NCBI GenBank assembly: GCA_016717225.1
Contig: JADKGB010000026.1
Location: forward strand, 1-57,745
Reading direction: 5' to 3'
Length of the DNA: 57,745 bases
From: Flavobacteriales bacterium
GTDB lineage: Bacteria; Bacteroidota; Bacteroidia; Flavobacteriales_F; PHOS-HE28
A model generated the notes under the pieces. The model did not search any database, had not been told where the DNA came from, and saw only the letters and a program-made list of their open reading frames with translations. The position numbers and the translations under genes are program-made. Below are positions 32,930 to 41,674 of this stretch, one piece after another; the stretch's first letter is position 1, and each line of letters begins with the position of its first letter.

Positions 32930-34996
32930 ATGAACCGACTGAATACGCTACTACGTGCGGCAAGCAGCGCCGCGATCATCCTGAGCAGCTCGCTACTTAC
33001 CGTTCAAGCGAGCAGCCATCGCGAAGCACCCCTGATCAGCAACGATCCGCTAGCGGACAACACCGATCTGTACGCGTTCCGTAGCCCGGATGACCCGAAC
33101 ACCATAACGATCATCGCGAACTATGTGCCTATGCAACTTCCCCAAGGCGGACCGAACTACTATTCGTTCGGCCAGAACGTCCGTTATGAGATACACGTGG
33201 ACAATGACGCGAGCACGGTCGGCGATGACATCATCTACCGCTTCACATTCACACGCACCAACCAGGACCCGACCACCTTCTTCGACATCCGATTGGGCCA
33301 GGAAAACGGAAAAACGAACTACATCCTGGAACGCAGCATCGATGGGGGCTCCTCGTTCCAAACGGTGATCAGCAATGGTGTTGTTCCACCGCCGAATGTC
33401 GGTACACGAAGCATCACAGGGGCGGCTGGACTGAACACGACATACGCCACCCTCTTCACAAATGCGATCAACACGGCATCTTCCGGAGAACAAGTGTTCT
33501 GCGGTTCGGTCGATGACCCTTTCTATGTGGACCTTGCCGGTGCCTTCGACGTAGGTGATCTTCCTCGGCAATTCGGAACTCCCAAGGACAACTTGGCTTG
33601 CTTGAACGTAAGTGCGATCGTGATCAAAGTGCCGATCAGCACGCTACAGAAGAGCGGACTCGATGTGAGCATGGCCGCCAACATCCTGGACTCGGACTTT
33701 GTGGTCGGCATTTGGGCCAGCGCAAGCCGCCAGGAAGTGCGCACGCTGAATACGGACGGTACCACGGGCTACACGGGAAACTGGATCCAAGTGTCGCGAA
33801 TTGGCATGCCACTTACCAACGAAGTGGTTATTCCCATCGGCTCCAAGGACAAGTGGAATTCACTCTCGCCTTACAGTGAAGACCCAAATATGGACGAGTA
33901 CTTCTGCAACCCGGAACTCGGCTTGTACATGGACAATTCCTTGTTCGGTGGGGCGGTTCCGGCACTTGCTCCATTGCGGATCCAACGCAACTCACTGCAA
34001 GCGTTCGACTTTGGCAACACCCATGATGGTCTCTGGCCAATTCGCGCTACCAACGGCGGTGCTGGCACGGCGCTCGACACCAACTTGTTCGGCAACTATT
34101 TGCTCCGCCAGGGCAAGCCTCGCTCCGTGGATCTCCTTCCGATCTTTTACACGGGCGTACCGAACCTTGCTCCATACCAGCTTGCGACCGGCAAGGGCGG
34201 CAACCCCTTGGCTGTTGGAAAGCCGTTCATCAACAACTTCCTCCCCACGTTCGGCGACATGCTTCGCTTGAACATGGCCGTTCCCCCTACACCACGCAAC
34301 GACCCTGCATTCAGCAGCGATGGCCTGATCGCGGCCGCCGTTGCCGGCTTGACCGACCCTTTGTACAACACGGGTGCATCCCTGCAATTCATTCCGAACA
34401 TGGATGGTTTCCCGAATGGCCGTCGCTTGGAAGATGATGTGACGCGTATTGAACTGCAAGCAGTTGGAGGTGTTGCCCTCGCGGCCATCGGGCTCTGGTA
34501 CGATGACTATACCGCTGGTGGACCGAACCCTGTAACCGCGAACCTGGTGAACGTGCTCAGCTACAGCACGGGCGTTGAGAACAACGACACCACGTTCAAT
34601 GATGTTTTCCCTTACGTACAAATGCCCTGGAGCGGAACGAGCGCGTGTGGCGGACAAGCTGTGGCCTACACTCAACCCGAAGTGCTTCTGCCCAGTGATG
34701 GAAGCGTAGGTCTTTCGGAGAATGTCACCGGTTCCAATTCCCTGCTTCAGGCTTCTCCGAACCCGTTGACGGATCGCACGACGATCAGCCTTTCTCTAAG
34801 TGCGCGTGCTGATGTGCTCGTGGCTGTCTACTCCGTGCAAGGCAAGACTATCGAGGTACTTCAGAACGGACCCCTGAGCGCAGGCCAACACCAACTCACC
34901 TGGAACGCGGGCACCATAGCCAAGGGCACCTACTTGGTGAAAGCCTCCGATAGCCAAGGCCGTTTGTTGCAAGCGATCAAACTCTTGAAGAACTGA
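32930..34996 (+). CDS. DUF4331 protein, paralogue 3, with T9SS tail
   Basis: 688 residues from the ATG at 32930 (MNRLNTLLRAASSAAIILSS, a signal peptide). The DUF4331 domain begins ASSHREAPLISNDPLADNTD. It differs from the others mainly at NPELGLYMDNSLFGGAVPAL and at LWPIRATNGGAGTALDTNLF. After TSACGGQAVAYTQPEVLLPS a compact T9SS domain follows directly (LLQASPNPLTDRTTISLSL, YSVQGKTIEVL, KGTYLVKASD). It lacks the long insert of paralogue 2. Expected at the cell surface. Confidence 0.92.
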   Translation: MNRLNTLLRAASSAAIILSSSLLTVQASSHREAPLISNDPLADNTDLYAFRSPDDPNTITIIANYVPMQLPQGGPNYYSFGQNVRYEIHVDNDASTVGDDIIYRFTFTRTNQDPTTFFDIRLGQENGKTNYILERSIDGGSSFQTVISNGVVPPPNVGTRSITGAAGLNTTYATLFTNAINTASSGEQVFCGSVDDPFYVDLAGAFDVGDLPRQFGTPKDNLACLNVSAIVIKVPISTLQKSGLDVSMAANILDSDFVVGIWASASRQEVRTLNTDGTTGYTGNWIQVSRIGMPLTNEVVIPIGSKDKWNSLSPYSEDPNMDEYFCNPELGLYMDNSLFGGAVPALAPLRIQRNSLQAFDFGNTHDGLWPIRATNGGAGTALDTNLFGNYLLRQGKPRSVDLLPIFYTGVPNLAPYQLATGKGGNPLAVGKPFINNFLPTFGDMLRLNMAVPPTPRNDPAFSSDGLIAAAVAGLTDPLYNTGASLQFIPNMDGFPNGRRLEDDVTRIELQAVGGVALAAIGLWYDDYTAGGPNPVTANLVNVLSYSTGVENNDTTFNDVFPYVQMPWSGTSACGGQAVAYTQPEVLLPSDGSVGLSENVTGSNSLLQASPNPLTDRTTISLSLSARADVLVAVYSVQGKTIEVLQNGPLSAGQHQLTWNAGTIAKGTYLVKASDSQGRLLQAIKLLKN

Positions 34997-35009
34997 ACAA
35001 CCGTCGTTG

Positions 35010-35049
35010 CTTGAGCATTGCGAACCCCGTAAGGTCCGGATGCTCGAGC
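35010..35049 (+). terminator. Possible hairpin after DUF4331 paralogue 3
   Basis: gagcat and atgctc arms with an inner acc/ggt pair, between the stop at 34996 and the lipoprotein start at 35096. No T-run follows, so it may be only a weak terminator or processing hairpin. Confidence 0.35.
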
Positions 35050-35095
35050 GATGATCCAACTGAACCTGAACATCCACCCCGGAAAATTCACCACC

Positions 35096-36463
35096 ATGAA
35101 TACCCTGAAAACCACCCTTTCGATATTCGCGATCAGCGCGATCATTTCTTCCTGCACTCAGTCCCAAGGCAAAGAGCCTGTTGCTTCTGCGGCACTTAGC
35201 GAAAAAGGAGCCCTCGCGATCCCCAAAATGCAGGATCGCACCGTTGACATTGGCGCGCCAGAAGAGCTCGACCACTTACTGGATGTGTACGACAAGTCTC
35301 GGATCAAATTAGAAAAGAACCCAATGGATTGGGACGCTTGGCTGCGAATGAGTGAGGCGTTCATTACCGAAGCACGCGTTACCGGCACTCACGGCTACAA
35401 CTACGATCAAGCGCTCAATATCCTGGACCATGTACTTGCACAAACAGGCTTGAAAAAGGACGTCAAAGGGCAAGGCATCACGCTGAAGGCCACGATCCTC
35501 CTCAGCCAACACCAGTTCAGCGACGCACTTGTCCTGGGGAAGGAAGCTGTGAAACTGGATCCTTACCGGGCGTACAACTATGGCGTGTTGGTTGATGCAT
35601 ACACGGAACTGGGCTACTACGACAGCGCGGTTGTGATGTGCGACAAGATGGTCTCTACACGCCCGGACTTGCGGAGCTACAGCCGCGTGAGCTACCAACG
35701 CGAGATCCATGGGGATGTTCCTGGCGCGATCGAAGCCATGGACCTGGCGGTAAAGGCAGGCGCACAAGGGCTGGAGGAAACGAGCTGGTGCCGTGTGCAA
35801 CTGGGCGGATTGTATGAGCGTAGCGGCCAATTGGAAAAGGCACGCGAGCAATATGCACTCGCACTTTCGGAACGGAAAAACTATGCTTTCGCAATAGCAG
35901 GACTTGGTCGCCTTGAAGGGAAAAAGAAAAACTACCCAGAAGCTGAAAAGCAACTGATGGCCGCAGTTGCTGTTACCCCGGATGCATCGTTCTATGAGGA
36001 ATTGGCCCGGGTATACTCTGCTCAAGGAAAAACAGAGCAACGCGACGAGGCAGTTCGAAATGCCGGCAAAGTTCTAGTAGGCTTAACGAAAGGAGGTGAA
36101 GGACACACCCACCAAGTGGGATTGGAAATGGCGCGGTTCCAGTTGGAATTCATGAATGACCTCGACAACGCCATGACCAACGCAGAACACGAATTCACCC
36201 ACCGTCCGACCAACAATGACGTGAACACCGCGTTGGCAGCCGTGAACTATGCCAAGGGAGATCTGACCGCAGCCGCGAAATTCATCGCAGCAGCACAACG
36301 CACTGGAAGCAAGGACCCCTATTTGATGACCTTGAACGGGCTGGTTCTGGTGAAGCAGGGCGATGCGGCCAAGGGAAAGCAGCTGATCCTGGAAAGTCTG
36401 AAGGCCGATCCCTATCAGAACCATGCCTTTGCTGCGGAAGCGAAGAAGCTGGTCCAGGGCTGA
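35096..36463 (+). CDS. TPR lipoprotein
   Basis: 455 residues from the ATG at 35096 (MNTLKTTLSIFAISAIISSC). The lipobox IISSC puts the lipidated Cys at residue 20, so it should be anchored in the outer or inner membrane. The rest is a chain of TPR-like helix pairs (FSDALVLGKEAVKLDPYRAY, RSGQLEKAREQYALALSERK, NYPEAEKQLMAAVAVTPDAS, GDAAKGKQLILESLKADPYQ). A stretch GGEGHTHQVGLEMARFQLEF has paired histidines. TPR lipoproteins act as scaffolds; here it sits between the DUF4331 proteins and the transporter genes. HupE starts 15 bp after its stop, so they are likely co-transcribed. Confidence 0.9.
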   Translation: MNTLKTTLSIFAISAIISSCTQSQGKEPVASAALSEKGALAIPKMQDRTVDIGAPEELDHLLDVYDKSRIKLEKNPMDWDAWLRMSEAFITEARVTGTHGYNYDQALNILDHVLAQTGLKKDVKGQGITLKATILLSQHQFSDALVLGKEAVKLDPYRAYNYGVLVDAYTELGYYDSAVVMCDKMVSTRPDLRSYSRVSYQREIHGDVPGAIEAMDLAVKAGAQGLEETSWCRVQLGGLYERSGQLEKAREQYALALSERKNYAFAIAGLGRLEGKKKNYPEAEKQLMAAVAVTPDASFYEELARVYSAQGKTEQRDEAVRNAGKVLVGLTKGGEGHTHQVGLEMARFQLEFMNDLDNAMTNAEHEFTHRPTNNDVNTALAAVNYAKGDLTAAAKFIAAAQRTGSKDPYLMTLNGLVLVKQGDAAKGKQLILESLKADPYQNHAFAAEAKKLVQG

Positions 36464-36477
36464 TCCCGAGGTTCGCC

Positions 36478-37149
36478 ATGTCACGGACATTCGCCTCACG
36501 ACTTACGATGGGGACCCTGTCGTTGCTTGTTGCCAGCTTACCTGCCAGTGCGCACGTGGTCTTCAACGAGTTCGACCTGATGACCAAGAACGAGGCGGGA
36601 TGGCACTTTCTCTGGATGGGCTTCACGCACATCCTTCCGCTGGGCTTCGATCACATCCTGTTCGTACTGAGCCTGTACTTGCTCAGCCCGAAGTTGAAGA
36701 CGATCATGGTGCAAGCCACCGCCTTCACTGTTGCTCACTCGATCACCCTGGGCTTGGCCATGTACGGTGTGATCAACCCACCATCCAGCGTGATCGAGCC
36801 CTTGATCGCCATTAGCATCGTGGTGGTGGCTATCGAGAATATTTTCTGGCCGAAGCTGCGGGTTTCCCGTATCGGGATCGTCTTTCTGTTCGGGTTGGTA
36901 CATGGCTTAGGGTTCGCCGGCGCACTGAGCGAGTTGGGCCTACCCCAGAAGCACTTTTTCACCACGCTGATCACCTTCAACATAGGTGTTGAACTAGGGC
37001 AGATCGCAGTGATCCTGTTAGGGTACCTGCTCTTCGGTTATTGGTTCAGCGGAAAGGAGTATTACCACAAGCGGATAGTCGTACCGATCTCCTTGGCTGT
37101 GGTCCTGATGGCTGGGTATTGGACCGTTGAACGCATTTTTTTCACTTGA
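36478..37149 (+). CDS. HupE/UreJ-like membrane protein
   Basis: 223 residues from the ATG at 36478. A signal peptide ends ASAHVVFNEF, then about six hydrophobic segments. The HupE/UreJ_2 signature is plain: GFTHILPLGFDHILFVLSLY, TAFTVAHSITLGLAMYGV, AIENIFWPKL and FLFGLVHGLGFAGALSELG. The conserved His and Asp residues in THILPLGFDH and VAHS could bind a metal; HupE proteins are linked with nickel or cobalt uptake. Metal identity here is not shown. It lies between a lipoprotein and a TonB receptor, suggesting the inner-membrane step of an import path. Confidence 0.9.
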   Translation: MSRTFASRLTMGTLSLLVASLPASAHVVFNEFDLMTKNEAGWHFLWMGFTHILPLGFDHILFVLSLYLLSPKLKTIMVQATAFTVAHSITLGLAMYGVINPPSSVIEPLIAISIVVVAIENIFWPKLRVSRIGIVFLFGLVHGLGFAGALSELGLPQKHFFTTLITFNIGVELGQIAVILLGYLLFGYWFSGKEYYHKRIVVPISLAVVLMAGYWTVERIFFT

Positions 37150-37185
37150 CGCGATCCGGCCAATTACGACTTTCCGTAAGTAGCG

Positions 37186-39477
37186 ATGAACCCACCAGAG
37201 CCACTGCACATGAATAAGGAACTACCCCTACGGCTTTCCTTGTTGACCGTGTTCTTCTCCTTGGTTATGCTCTCGATGGCGCAGACCTTTCGCCTTACGG
37301 GAACGGTGACCGATGCTGAAGGCGATCCACTCGTAGGCGCGAACGTGACCGTTGTGGAAACCGGAAAAGGCAGTACCACCGACCTTATTGGGCGCTACGC
37401 TATCGATGGATTGGCTGCTGGCGACTATACCGTGAAAGCGACCACGCTCGGATATGCGATGCCGGACCAACGCTTGAAACTGGACAAGGACACCGACCTT
37501 CCCATCAAGCTGGAACTGGCCGCCATCGACCTGAAGGAAGTAGCCGTGGCGCCCAAGCAGTCCAGTTCCACCACGGAGACCATCCAGGCGCTCGACGTGC
37601 GCACGCGACCGGTGAACAATTCGCAAGAGCTCCTGCAACTCGTACCGGGCCTGTTCATCGCCCAGCACGCAGGTGGGGGAAAGGCCGAACAGATATTCTT
37701 CCGTGGCTTCGATATCGACCATGGCACGGACCTACAGGTGAGTGCGGACGGGATGCCCGTGAACATGGTGAGCCACGCCCACGGCCAGGGTTATGCCGAC
37801 CTCCACTTCGTGATCCCCGAAACGATCGACAAGCTTTACGTGCACAAAGGTCCTTATGACGCGCGCTTTGGCGATTTCGCGACGAGCGGCACCGTGGAGT
37901 TCCAGACCAAGAACAGCATCGACAAGAGCGACGTGAAGGTGGAGGCCGGCATGTTCAATACAAGGCGTGCTGTGGCCCAGATCAAACTACTGGACAAGAA
38001 GCACCTCTTCAGTGAGCGGAAAGAGAGCGCCTATATCGCCGGCGAATACGCGTTCACGGATGCCTACTTCAACAGCAAGCAGGACTTCAACCGGATGAAC
38101 CTGTTCGGCAAGTACGTCGGTCAGCTGGGTGAACGAACGAACCTCACATTGTCAGCCAGCACCTTCGGCGCGGCTTGGAACGCCAGTGGCCAAGTGCCCC
38201 AGCGCGCGATCGACGATGGCACGATCGACCGCTTCGGGGCGATCGATGACAATGAAGGTGGCAATACTACGCGGACCAATGCCTACGCCATCCTTACAAA
38301 CGCCATGAACAACGGCGGACTATTCAAGAACCAGCTCTATTTCGTCAAGTACGACTTCAACCTCTTCAGCAACTTCACCTTCTTCGCCGCCGACAGCGTG
38401 AACGGGGACATGATCGCGCAAACAGACGACCGAAAGATCTACGGCTACACGGGCACGTATGGGCGCACGACCACGCTAGGCGGGCTTCCCTTCCGTTTCA
38501 ACGCCGGGCTTGGCGCGCGGTATGACCAGTCGGACATCTCGTTGAAGAACGCTATTGAGCGCGTGGTCTTCGATACCATCGTGGCCGGTGAACTGGACCA
38601 GCTCAACGCGAATGCTTACGTGGACGGAACCTTGAGCCTGACGGAAAAATTCCGCATCAACGCGGCCGCGCGGTTCGATGTGTTCAACTTCAAGTACACT
38701 GATGCGCAAGGGATCGATTCCGTAAGTGGCAATGCCACCCAACAACGAGTGAGCCCGAAACTGAACTTCACATTTGACGCGAGCGACCGCGTGCAGATCT
38801 ACCTGCGCACCGGCATGGGATTCCACAGCAACGATGCGCGCGCGGTGGTGGTGGACAAGGCCAGCAAGACCCTGCCCCGGGCATATGGAGCGGACCTGGG
38901 CACGAACTTCAAACCCATACCGCGCATGCTGGTGAACCTGGCGTTGTTCGGTCTTTACCTGGAAAGCGAATTAGTCTTCGTGGGCGACGGCGGCGTGGTG
39001 GAGACCAGCAATGCCACCCAACGCATAGGCATCGACTTCAGTTTGCGCTACCAGATCGCCAACAAGCTGTTCGCCGACATCGATGTGAACGCGGTACAAG
39101 GCAGAATACTGGATGTGCCCGAAGAGGAGAACCTCATTCCGTTGGCACCGAATTTCACGACCATCGGTGGATTGGCCTACAAACAGGATAGAGGGTTCAA
39201 CGCGAGCCTGCGCTATCGCCATATCGCCGATCGGCCCGCGAACGAGGGCAACACCGTGGTGGCCCAAGGTTATTTCCTGCTGGATGCTGTGGCGAGTTAC
39301 CGCCTGATGAACCTCGAAGTGGGCGTGAGCGCTGAGAACCTCTTGAACACCGAATGGAACCAAGCACAATTCGATACGGAGAGCCGTCTGAGCAACGAGG
39401 CCGAACCCGTAAGCGAGCTGCACTTCACGCCGGGTACGCCGTTCTTCCTGAAGGGGATAGTGAGCTACCGGTTCTGA
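37186..39477 (+). CDS. TonB-dependent receptor with CarboxypepD_reg-like N-terminus
   Basis: 763 residues from the ATG at 37186; a second ATG at 37210 leaves a shorter leader. Order: signal peptide to about residue 33, a carboxypeptidase regulatory-like beta sandwich (RLTGTVTDAEGDPLVGANVT), the plug (NNSQELLQLVPGLFIAQHAG, FFRGFDIDHGTDLQVSADGM) and a beta-barrel ending in FLKGIVSYRF with the terminal Phe. The plug loop MVSHAHGQGYADLHFVIPET is histidine-rich and marks a receptor subgroup I associate with HupE neighbours. It should import a ligand across the outer membrane using TonB energy; no tonB gene is in the window. Confidence 0.93.
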   Translation: MNPPEPLHMNKELPLRLSLLTVFFSLVMLSMAQTFRLTGTVTDAEGDPLVGANVTVVETGKGSTTDLIGRYAIDGLAAGDYTVKATTLGYAMPDQRLKLDKDTDLPIKLELAAIDLKEVAVAPKQSSSTTETIQALDVRTRPVNNSQELLQLVPGLFIAQHAGGGKAEQIFFRGFDIDHGTDLQVSADGMPVNMVSHAHGQGYADLHFVIPETIDKLYVHKGPYDARFGDFATSGTVEFQTKNSIDKSDVKVEAGMFNTRRAVAQIKLLDKKHLFSERKESAYIAGEYAFTDAYFNSKQDFNRMNLFGKYVGQLGERTNLTLSASTFGAAWNASGQVPQRAIDDGTIDRFGAIDDNEGGNTTRTNAYAILTNAMNNGGLFKNQLYFVKYDFNLFSNFTFFAADSVNGDMIAQTDDRKIYGYTGTYGRTTTLGGLPFRFNAGLGARYDQSDISLKNAIERVVFDTIVAGELDQLNANAYVDGTLSLTEKFRINAAARFDVFNFKYTDAQGIDSVSGNATQQRVSPKLNFTFDASDRVQIYLRTGMGFHSNDARAVVVDKASKTLPRAYGADLGTNFKPIPRMLVNLALFGLYLESELVFVGDGGVVETSNATQRIGIDFSLRYQIANKLFADIDVNAVQGRILDVPEEENLIPLAPNFTTIGGLAYKQDRGFNASLRYRHIADRPANEGNTVVAQGYFLLDAVASYRLMNLEVGVSAENLLNTEWNQAQFDTESRLSNEAEPVSELHFTPGTPFFLKGIVSYRF

Positions 39478-39499
39478 TACCGGTGGCATTTTGACGGAG

Positions 39500-39527
39500 G
39501 GGGCTGCCTGGTGGGGTGGCCCCTTTT
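39500..39527 (+). terminator. Rho-independent terminator after the TonB receptor
   Basis: Stem ggggct/ggcccc (39500-39505 and 39518-39523) followed by tttt, about 20 bp after the receptor stop. It closes the plus-strand locus before the convergent anti-sigma gene. Confidence 0.7.
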
Positions 39528-39662
39528 CGTTCAATACGTGTTGTTATGACTGATAAACGCACAGGCCGAAAGAAGCAGGGTCAAGCAGAGGGTGGGGCCG
39601 CAACGAAGTTGGACGATACCTGCATAAGGATCACGGAAACCTGTACCTGAAACTCCTAACGA

Positions 39663-40265
39663 TCAAGCCGCCAAGCGCTGCAAGACGAGCTTGCAGGGCA
39701 CATCACTGGTCACTTTGATGGTATGCGGGGTGTGCAGGGGGATGCTCAGATAGTCACCAGCTTTGAGATGGTGACTACGATCCGGCAAGGAGATCTCGCA
39801 GGTCCCTTCAACGATGAGGAATTTCTCGATCTCGTTGGTGTGGGTCTCTTCAGGAGCGCCCAGCGTGAGCCATAGGAGAGCGGTGCCAGAACTCCCTTCT
39901 TGATGAATGGGAATGATAAAGAAAGGACCGGCATCCGCGGGTCGAACCAAGGCTGGATCGTTGATCCAACGGGCGAACTCCGCGAGTTTGCTAGCGGGGT
40001 GAAGCACGGGCGGATGACCTTCACGTGCATCCTTTTCCAATGCAGCACTGATGGCCCCAAGCACTTTGTCCTTCACACCGGCACCGGGGCTCAACGCAGC
40101 ACCTTGTGCAAGTCGCTCAATGGCACTGCGCAGTTCGTTCAAGATGGCGGCAGCCTGCGGATCGGCATGCGCCAAACCCTCCACCCGAAGTGCTTCCGCC
40201 GGGGACAACTGACCCAGTGCGAGCTGTTCGAGCAGGTCTGAGGTTATGAGTTCCTGAGGGGTCAT
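39663..40265 (-). CDS. Anti-sigma factor: RskA-like domain fused to a cupin
   Basis: 200 residues from the ATG at 40263-40265 (MTPQELITSDLLEQLALGQL). Residues 1-70 follow the RskA-type anti-sigma domain: LEQLALGQLSPAEALRVEGL, DPQAAAILNELRSAIERLAQ and AGVKDKVLGAIS. No HxxxCxxC zinc motif and no membrane helix are present. The C-terminal half is a cupin: ETHTNEIEKFLIVEG (motif 1) and GDYLSIPLHTPHTIKV (motif 2), with His and Glu residues for a metal. This gives a soluble anti-sigma factor with a built-in sensor, as in ChrR. The likely partner is the ECF factor at 27450, 11.7 kb away at the other end of the locus. Confidence 0.88.
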   Translation of the reverse strand: MTPQELITSDLLEQLALGQLSPAEALRVEGLAHADPQAAAILNELRSAIERLAQGAALSPGAGVKDKVLGAISAALEKDAREGHPPVLHPASKLAEFARWINDPALVRPADAGPFFIIPIHQEGSSGTALLWLTLGAPEETHTNEIEKFLIVEGTCEISLPDRSHHLKAGDYLSIPLHTPHTIKVTSDVPCKLVLQRLAA

Positions 40266-40355
40266 CGCGCCGCGAAGATCGGCCAAAGGCCCGGATATGG
40301 CATCACTTACGGCAAAGGCACGTTCACGGATCGATCCAGACAAAAGATGAGTGTG

Positions 40356-41111
40356 CTATGCCTTGCGGGCGAATAGCTGAGCGACTTTACGCAGGGGCTT
40401 GGCCAGCACGATCAGTGGGCTGACCCGCTCATCATTGAGCTTCCACGCCTTGTAGACTTCCAAGTTGGCCCGCCAGATATGGCCCAATGAACGATTGCTC
40501 ACACCGCCCAATCGGAATCGCACAAGCACCTTGGGTATGTAACGGACCCTGATGCGATGCTTGTACATGAAGCGGAACATCAACTCATAGTCTGCGCTCA
40601 CCTTCAGGTCATCGCGAAAATGACCGAACCGATCATACACGCTTTTGCGGATATACGTTCCCAAGTGTGGAGGCATCCACCCGGTGCGAAAGGCTTCCCT
40701 TCTGTACTCACCGCCTCTCCAAAAGCGGATCACCTTTTTGATATCGCTCGGGTCCACCATGTACGCATCGCCATAGATGGCCTCGGCATCGGATCCGGCG
40801 AAGGCAGCGGCCATTTCTGAAACACAGCTGCGGTGAGCGATCATATCCCCGGCGTTCACAAAAGCGATCACCTCGCCGGTTGCGGCACGGAGGCCCTTGT
40901 TCATGGCATCGTAAACGCCTTTGTCATTCTCGCTCACGTAATGCGCGATCACCTCCCGGTACCGTTCGATCTTCTTTTGTGTGCCGTCCGTGCTGCCGCC
41001 GTCAACCACAATGTGTTCGATATCCCGATGGTCCTGCATCACCACACTGCGAAGCGTCTCGTCGATATGCTCGACCGCGTTGAAGCAAATGGTGATGATC
41101 GAGATCTTCAC
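40356..41111 (-). CDS. GT2 glycosyltransferase (WcaA-like)
   Basis: 251 residues from a GTG at 41109-41111. GT-A fold marks: KISIITICFNAVEHIDETLR, EHIVVDGGSTDGT, YDAMNKGLRAATGEVIAFVN and AGD in place of DxD. The later DLKVSADYELMFRFMYKHRI is typical of colanic-acid-type GT2 enzymes. It transfers a sugar to a lipid-linked glycan at the cytoplasmic face. Its start overlaps the stop of the acetyltransferase by 4 bp, so translation is probably coupled. Confidence 0.92.
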   Translation of the reverse strand: MKISIITICFNAVEHIDETLRSVVMQDHRDIEHIVVDGGSTDGTQKKIERYREVIAHYVSENDKGVYDAMNKGLRAATGEVIAFVNAGDMIAHRSCVSEMAAAFAGSDAEAIYGDAYMVDPSDIKKVIRFWRGGEYRREAFRTGWMPPHLGTYIRKSVYDRFGHFRDDLKVSADYELMFRFMYKHRIRVRYIPKVLVRFRLGGVSNRSLGHIWRANLEVYKAWKLNDERVSPLIVLAKPLRKVAQLFARKA

Positions 41112-41674
41112 GATGGGTCGATCACACGTTCACGCAAAGGCATTGCCGGATTGCCCTGGTAGATCGTGTACGGTTCCAAGTCCTTTGTAGCCACACTTCC
41201 TACTGCGAGCACGCTATGGCTCCTAAGGGTGACACCTAGTGTTACGATTGCTCCAGCACCTACCCAACTACCATCTTCCAACACCACGGGTTTGCTGTAT
41301 GTAGGATAATGGGGCTTCTTGTAGTCGTGGCTTCCTTGAATGATCATGGCGCCTTGGGAGATCACCACATGGCTATGGATCGTCAGTTGATCGATGTTGT
41401 CCAACCAAGCACGCTGCCCGATCCAGCAATGATCACCAATGCTCAATTTCCAAGGGAACTTGATATTGACTCCCGGATGGATAACCACTCCCCTGCCCAC
41501 TTTGGCACCGAACAATCGCAAGAGCCCGGGCTTCACGGAACGGAAGGGAAAACATGGATTGAGAAAGAAGATCGCGTTCGTGAAATACCAGAGCGTCCGC
41601 TTGATCGCCCCGGCACCCTTGGGGAGATCAGAGTTGTCGAAACGGCTGAGGTCGACCCTGTTTCTGATGGTCAT
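41108..41674 (-). CDS. WcaF-like hexapeptide acetyltransferase
   Basis: 188 residues from the ATG at 41672-41674. Opens RVDLSRFDNSDLPKGAGAIK then FPFRSVKPGLLRLFGAKVGR, followed by left-handed beta-helix repeats (GVNIKFPWKLSIGDHCWIGQ, AWLDNIDQLTIHSHVVISQG) and the catalytic-type His region GSHDYKKPHYPTYSKPVVLE. Such enzymes acetylate sugars of exopolysaccharides with acetyl-CoA. It overlaps both neighbours by 4 bp in an operon with the glycosyltransferases. Confidence 0.92.
   Translation of the reverse strand: MTIRNRVDLSRFDNSDLPKGAGAIKRTLWYFTNAIFFLNPCFPFRSVKPGLLRLFGAKVGRGVVIHPGVNIKFPWKLSIGDHCWIGQRAWLDNIDQLTIHSHVVISQGAMIIQGSHDYKKPHYPTYSKPVVLEDGSWVGAGAIVTLGVTLRSHSVLAVGSVATKDLEPYTIYQGNPAMPLRERVIDPS

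Noticed and set aside
27450..40265. Polysaccharide utilisation locus
   Set aside because: There is a TonB receptor and an ECF sigma factor, but no SusD-like lipoprotein, no glycoside hydrolase and no FecR-type anti-sigma factor.
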